NCBI GenBank assembly: GCA_964612735.1
Contig: CAZTEB010000035.1
Location: 1 to 10,220 of the forward strand
Direction: 5' to 3'
Length of the DNA stretch: 10,220 bases
Source: CAZTEB01 sp964612735
GTDB taxonomy: Bacteria > Patescibacteriota > Microgenomatia > UBA1400 > PJMF01
A model generated the notes under the pieces. That model did no database searches and had not been told where the DNA came from. It saw only the letters and a list, made by a program, of their open reading frames with translations. Numbering within the stretch: position 1 is the first letter of the stretch; each line of letters opens with the position of its first letter. Below, piece after piece: positions 6,911 to 10,220 of the stretch. The position numbers and the translations under genes are program-made.

Positions 6911-7939
6911 CTACTTCATCTGATGTAGGTCAAGCCTATTAACTATCTCTTGAAAGAGAATGTCAGCGTATTGACCATGAGTCTCGGCGGAAGGATGCCC
7001 CTCTCTGTCTGAAACCTGTTTATACGTAAGCTGAGAAGTGGGATACTCAATAACCTGGCCCCCGCTACGCTGAATACTCTGAATATAATCTATTATTAGT
7101 GCGTACTGCAACACCTCATGTCCCTGGGATGTTGAAGAAAACTGCACGTTCTTAGTGGGAGATAAAGGGAAAAAAAGAATCCGCTTTTCTGACTTAATCA
7201 TTTCAGCTACTATATTTTCTGCTACACACTTATTTTTATAATCATCTGAAAAAGATGGCTCATACACGATGCTAACTACTTTATCAAAGGTGTCAGCCGC
7301 CTCCCAATTGAAGTAGTAGTATTCACCAACGCAATCCTTCTCAAACATCTTGAGATGGTTTTCATCATGAGGATATCGTTCTAGCCCTGAGAAATCATAA
7401 TCATTGTCAACTAAGCCAACTATGTATATGTCTCCCTCCAAGTCTTCAGCTAACTTAAGCTTTAAGAAGTTGTGATATACAGTATCACCGGGAAAACTAA
7501 GATTGACTACCGAAATATCATTCGCAAATGCTTCATTGAGTTTTTTTTGTAGTTGTGATGCAAGCGTCTGAGACTTCCGAACTCCGAGACCAAAGAACAT
7601 TGAGTCTCCGATGAGCACCACTCTAATTTCTCCCTGTTTTTTGTCATAATAACGTCTATTAAGCAAATCTTTTAAGTCAGACAGTCTTGAGTACTTGGAA
7701 ATTTTCTGAGAGTTTATTACACCGAAATCCATGGTGTGCCAATATGAGTAACCATGCCACTCAGACTTATTGTAGACAAGTTTGTCAAAATAATACGTTT
7801 CAGAAATGTATAAGAAAATCAAGATTGAGACAACTGTTCCTAAAAAAATAGTTGACAACAGCGCCACGATTCTCAAAAAGATTTGCCTTCTATCAGTTAA
7901 GTGAAGCGTCGCTTGTTGTTCTTGGTCACTGTCACTCAT
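6911..7939 (-). CDS. Membrane-anchored SGNH/GDSL hydrolase-fold protein (second of pair)
   Basis: This is a 342-residue protein from the chosen ATG at 7939. A longer reading from 8047 would overlap the upstream gene by 116 bases and add an unlikely second hydrophobic leader; the 7939 start gives a compact 8-base overlap (ATGAGTGA) with its stop, suited to coupled translation. Domains: short cytoplasmic tail (1-20), one membrane helix (about 21-45), then an SGNH domain outside the membrane. Block I is VVLIGDSMFFGLGV (107-120, Ser113), block II SFPGDT (148-153), block III the VDND region (177-180) and block V DREGHPSAETHG (311-322) with His315. The Ser-His pair is intact. Such proteins act as esterases or acyl-transfer partners on surface glycans. 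The gene converges on the carbamoyltransferase operon with only 13 bases between stops, consistent with a role in the same modification. Confidence 0.85.
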   Translation of the reverse strand: MSDSDQEQQATLHLTDRRQIFLRIVALLSTIFLGTVVSILIFLYISETYYFDKLVYNKSEWHGYSYWHTMDFGVINSQKISKYSRLSDLKDLLNRRYYDKKQGEIRVVLIGDSMFFGLGVRKSQTLASQLQKKLNEAFANDISVVNLSFPGDTVYHNFLKLKLAEDLEGDIYIVGLVDNDYDFSGLERYPHDENHLKMFEKDCVGEYYYFNWEAADTFDKVVSIVYEPSFSDDYKNKCVAENIVAEMIKSEKRILFFPLSPTKNVQFSSTSQGHEVLQYALIIDYIQSIQRSGGQVIEYPTSQLTYKQVSDREGHPSAETHGQYADILFQEIVNRLDLHQMK

Positions 7940-8924
7940 CAGCACAACGAAGTTGGTGTTGAAGTAAATATTTGTAAACAGAGTCAGAAATAAGACTATG
8001 GCCTTTTGAACTTGGGTGACCATCTGGTAAAACAAAATCACCAGCAAGCGTGGGGACTAGTGCTTCATAGCTAGCCCCAGGATGTCGTTGCCTGAGTGAA
8101 TCTACCCTTTGCTTCTTTTCCTGGGAGAGTGGATTAAAATACACAAAAAGCTTTTGCTGGTTGCCTGCTTCAACAAAAAAATCATTAAAAGCTAGATCAA
8201 GGTATCCAAATAGATCCGTCCGTGAATTCTCACTCCAGACTTCGCTTTCAGCCTCTATCCAACAGGAGTAAATATCATTATTTACATCATCATCTCCCAT
8301 CTTTTCTTCGTATCCTTTGCTCTCAAGACACTCCAATATTTTGGGCTGCATAAACTCATTCAACCTTCCGAATCCTGAGCCACTTTCTAGCCAAATAACC
8401 AGATCTGCTTGATACTTAACTCCCTTATCTCTATATCTCTCTACAATGTACTTCACATCAAATCCAGGTGCTCCCAAGTTGATTACCTCAACGGAATCGT
8501 AATCGCAGCTTCCCAGATTTAAATTTATCTTGTTCTCTAACTGCTCAGTCCAGTTTTCCGGAGTGCTTACGAAGTGCCCAAAAGTAAAGGAGTCACCGAG
8601 AGCAAGTATCCTGTAGGCATTCTTTGGTTTTAGTACTTCGTACTCCCTAGTTTCATTTAGTCCGTCTTGGTTTATCGTATATGTCGCATCGTAGTCAAGC
8701 CAATCACGTTCATCAACAAGTGTTTTATCTGCATCAAACTCCCAATAATACTCCAATAATTTTTCTTCAGACATGGTAACCGCGCTTTTGTCAATTGATG
8801 CCACGTGCTTATCGCCCAAAACCCTGCCTTTAAGTTGCGGGATCTCTCTTACCAAGACTGTCACAACAGCCAACTCTAAAGTTAAAACTACAACCAATGC
8901 CATTCTCTTATAAAGATGTGTCAT
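7932..8924 (-). CDS. Membrane-anchored SGNH/GDSL hydrolase-fold protein (first of pair)
   Basis: This 330-residue protein has an N-terminal hydrophobic segment (about 8-25) that is either an uncleaved anchor or a signal peptide, followed by an SGNH fold. Block I is YRILALGDSFTFGHFV (104-119, Ser112), block II LGAPGFD (150-156) and block V LPDGHPSSKGHSL (299-311) with Asp301 and His303. The usual block III Gly-x-Asn-Asp is not evident: the matching strand reads VIWLESGSGFGRLNE (176-190), so the oxyanion-hole asparagine may be missing or replaced. Four cysteines (140, 200, 221, 326) could form disulfides outside the cell. The ATG at 8924 has no ribosome binding site and lies seven bases after a weak -10. 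The TGA stop overlaps the next gene. The family includes esterases and acyl-transfer enzymes of surface polysaccharides; the substrate is not readable here. Confidence 0.83.
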   Translation of the reverse strand: MTHLYKRMALVVVLTLELAVVTVLVREIPQLKGRVLGDKHVASIDKSAVTMSEEKLLEYYWEFDADKTLVDERDWLDYDATYTINQDGLNETREYEVLKPKNAYRILALGDSFTFGHFVSTPENWTEQLENKINLNLGSCDYDSVEVINLGAPGFDVKYIVERYRDKGVKYQADLVIWLESGSGFGRLNEFMQPKILECLESKGYEEKMGDDDVNNDIYSCWIEAESEVWSENSRTDLFGYLDLAFNDFFVEAGNQQKLFVYFNPLSQEKKQRVDSLRQRHPGASYEALVPTLAGDFVLPDGHPSSKGHSLISDSVYKYLLQHQLRCADE

Positions 8925-8931
8925 ACCAAGG

Positions 8932-8937
8932 AATGTA
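8932..8937 (-). promoter_or_regulatory. Weak -10 element of the SGNH gene pair
   Basis: On the minus strand this reads TACATT (four of six consensus bases), seven bases before the ATG at 8924, which again implies a leaderless start. No good -35 is visible. It overlaps an imperfect inverted repeat, ATGTAA-TTC-TTACGT (8933-8947, five of six pairs), which could be a regulator site. Evidence rests mainly on spacing that matches the other genes here. Confidence 0.35.
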
Positions 8938-8969
8938 ATTCTTACGTCATCTCTTCTTTACTCATCTAG

Positions 8970-8975
8970 TATAGT
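8970..8975 (+). promoter_or_regulatory. -10 element of the GT4 glycosyltransferase gene (leaderless layout)
   Basis: TATAGT, five of six consensus bases, lies nine bases before the ATG at 8985. Nothing resembling a ribosome binding site lies between. A convincing -35 is not seen at the standard spacing. With the divergent SGNH promoter it shares the 60-base gap 8925-8984. Confidence 0.5.
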
Positions 8976-8984
8976 AGTACAGCC

Positions 8985-10079
8985 ATGAAGAAAAAGGTAG
9001 CAATAGTTCACGACTCATATCTACATCACGGTGGAGCCGAGGTAGTCCTCCATCAACTCATCAGTTTATATCCAGAGGCAAGCATTTTCATTCCTTTACT
9101 CACTCAGGAGTACAAAGTAACGCTGAAATCACAAAGTAACGGAAGAGTCATAGCGTCTCTCCTCTCCCAGCTACCAAAATCAGTGCTGAAAAGCTCATGG
9201 CTCAAACCTTTTGTGTACCTTTATTTCAAAACTCTAAACTTGTCAAAGTACGATTTGGTCATCAGCTCCTCTCACTCCTACTCTTCAAAATCTGTCAGAG
9301 TTTCTAAACCAACCCCTCACATCTCATACATCCACACACCACCTCGCTATCTATATGACATCTTTAATGAGACTTCATTGCCAATAATTCCATTGCTTAC
9401 ACCAGTCTTTGCCAAAATACTAAAGATACTTGCTCGACTTGATAGTTCTGATGCGCGAAAACCAGATATACTGATCGCAAACTCAAAAGTCATTCAACAG
9501 CGAATTAAGCGATACTACCAACGTCATAGCGTAGTAATCTACCCGCCGATAGCATTACCTAGCATCAACATACATAAAAAAAAGCAGGATTACTATATCT
9601 ATGTGGGCAGATTGGTAAAACAAAAAGGCGTTCATTTATTGGTTGATACTTTTAATCAACTAGACCAAAAACTCGTGATTATTGGTGTTGGTGCAGAAGA
9701 GCGCGCATTGAAGGTAAAAGCTAACTCAAACATCACTTTTTTGGGCTTTGTGAACGAGAAAACAAAGTATCAAAAACTTCAGTCAGCTAAGGCCTATATT
9801 AACTGCTCTATAGAAGAAGACTTTGGGATCGCGCCAATAGAAGCCCTAGCATGCGGCACTCCTGTCATCGCCTATCGATCAGGAGCACTGAAAGAAACCA
9901 TTGCTGAAAACACAACTGGGATATTTTTTGATGAGCACTCATCAAAAAGTTTGAAGCAAGCTATCAATAGATTTCAAACTATGCCTTTTTCTACCAAGTC
10001 TTGTAGAACAGCTGCAAGTAGATATGCTCCTCAAGAGTTTGAAAAGCAGTTTAAAAACATTGTCCGTGATGCACACTAA
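8985..10079 (+). CDS. GT4-family glycosyltransferase (WbaZ-like)
   Basis: This 364-residue, two-Rossmann-domain (GT-B) retaining glycosyltransferase transfers a sugar from a nucleotide donor to a growing lipid-linked glycan on the cytoplasmic face of the membrane. The N-terminal domain begins KVAIVHDSYLHHGGAEVVL, the Gly-Gly-Ala loop of the fold, and contains SYIHTPPRYLYD (114-125), which resembles WbaZ-type mannosyltransferases. The C-terminal domain has YVGRLVKQKGVHLLV (206-220), VIIGVGAEE (231-239), ITFLGFV (250-256) and the EX7E nucleotide-sugar motif from Glu278 to Glu286 in EEDFGIAPIEALACGTPVIA. Length and motifs are complete, so it should be active. No transmembrane segment is seen. 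It opens a + strand unit followed after 22 bases by an epimerase-like gene. Donor and acceptor sugars are not determined; mannose is only a suggestion from family resemblance. Confidence 0.92.
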   Translation: MKKKVAIVHDSYLHHGGAEVVLHQLISLYPEASIFIPLLTQEYKVTLKSQSNGRVIASLLSQLPKSVLKSSWLKPFVYLYFKTLNLSKYDLVISSSHSYSSKSVRVSKPTPHISYIHTPPRYLYDIFNETSLPIIPLLTPVFAKILKILARLDSSDARKPDILIANSKVIQQRIKRYYQRHSVVIYPPIALPSINIHKKKQDYYIYVGRLVKQKGVHLLVDTFNQLDQKLVIIGVGAEERALKVKANSNITFLGFVNEKTKYQKLQSAKAYINCSIEEDFGIAPIEALACGTPVIAYRSGALKETIAENTTGIFFDEHSSKSLKQAINRFQTMPFSTKSCRTAASRYAPQEFEKQFKNIVRDAH

Positions 10080-10087
10080 ACATCAGA

Positions 10088-10093
10088 TACAAT
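10088..10093 (+). promoter_or_regulatory. -10 element of the epimerase-like gene (leaderless layout)
   Basis: TACAAT, five of six consensus bases, lies eight bases before the ATG at 10102 in the 22-base gap after the glycosyltransferase. The gap (ending AAGCTTTG) has no clear ribosome binding site. No good -35 at normal spacing was found; TTGTCC at 10060-10065 is too far (22 bases). Confidence 0.45.
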
Positions 10094-10101
10094 AAGCTTT
10101 G

Positions 10102-10220
10102 ATGCATTTGTTAATTACTGGCTCAACGGGTCTCATCGGTTGTGCTGCTGCTGAGCATTTTTTAAACGCTGGGCATACTGTCATAGGTGTAGATAATGAT
10201 ATGCGCCAGACCTTGTTTGG
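10102..10220 (+). CDS. NAD-dependent sugar-nucleotide epimerase/dehydratase (3' partial)
   Basis: Only the first 39 residues are inside the window. They begin MHLLITGSTGLIGCAAAEHF, showing the GxxGxxG dinucleotide-binding loop (GSTGLIG, 7-13) of extended short-chain dehydrogenases, and go on to TVIGVDNDMRQTLFG (26 onward). Asp31, at the end of the second strand, is the residue that contacts the adenosine ribose of NAD. The GxDNDMRxxxFG pattern is the one I associate with proteins annotated as CDP-paratose 2-epimerase-like; the family call is firm but the subfamily is tentative because most of the protein is missing. It probably makes a nucleotide sugar for the neighbouring glycosyltransferases. 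Confidence 0.85.
   Translation, partial: MHLLITGSTGLIGCAAAEHFLNAGHTVIGVDNDMRQTLF

Noticed and set aside
7932..8924. UGA recoding (code 25, as in Gracilibacteria/Absconditabacteria)
   Set aside because: The first SGNH gene ends at TGA with a normal family C-terminus, and the frame beyond holds several more TGA codons; no gene here has an in-frame TGA.
1..10220. CRISPR arrays, tRNA or rRNA genes, insertion sequences, attachment sites
   Set aside because: Coding sequence fills the window except for gaps of 60 bases or less. No regular direct repeats, tRNA-like folds, transposase motifs or terminal inverted repeats were seen on reading both strands.

Overview
The window is about 10 kb of densely packed bacterial chromosome. 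Almost all of it is envelope and polysaccharide genes, and no gene-free stretch exceeds 60 bases. Proteins are short to medium, gaps between genes are tiny, and strands alternate. TGA works as a stop: it ends the first SGNH gene, and the frame beyond it is full of further TGA. Several genes have a -10 hexamer 6 to 9 bases before the start codon and no ribosome binding site, which suggests leaderless transcripts. Together with a Ser/Thr-rich surface protein and a Wzy-TPR fusion, this fits a Patescibacteria (CPR) lineage using the standard code. That assignment is an inference with no marker gene behind it, and a small-genome Gram-positive-like bacterium is also possible.

Layout: (1) 3-1130 (+), the 3' part of a secreted surface protein with an Ig-like domain, a Ser/Thr-rich stalk and a C-terminal membrane helix. 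(2) 1178-1831 (+), a short initiating sugar-phosphate transferase with its own promoter inside a nested palindrome. (3) 1824-4727 (-), a large O-antigen ligase/polymerase-like membrane protein fused to a long TPR-like C-terminal half; it converges on the transferase with an 8-base overlap. (4) 4752-6897 (+), a three-gene operon: an 81-residue small membrane protein, a full-length NodU/CmcH-type O-carbamoyltransferase, and a 47-residue DUF5989-like membrane peptide. (5) 8924-6911 (-), two overlapping genes for membrane-anchored SGNH hydrolase-fold proteins, converging on the carbamoyltransferase operon. (6) 8985-10079 (+), a GT4 glycosyltransferase. (7) 10102 to the window end (+), the start of an NAD-dependent sugar-nucleotide epimerase/dehydratase.

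How the genes may work together: the sugar transferase would load the first sugar-phosphate onto undecaprenyl phosphate, and the GT4 enzyme would extend it with nucleotide sugars, possibly including one made by the epimerase. The Wzy/WaaL-like protein would polymerise or attach the glycan outside the membrane. The carbamoyltransferase and its small membrane partners, with the two SGNH proteins, look like a glycan-decorating module that adds carbamoyl groups and perhaps moves or removes acyl or carbamoyl esters. The most unusual aspects are this carbamoyltransferase/small-membrane-protein/SGNH module and the recurring leaderless promoter layout.
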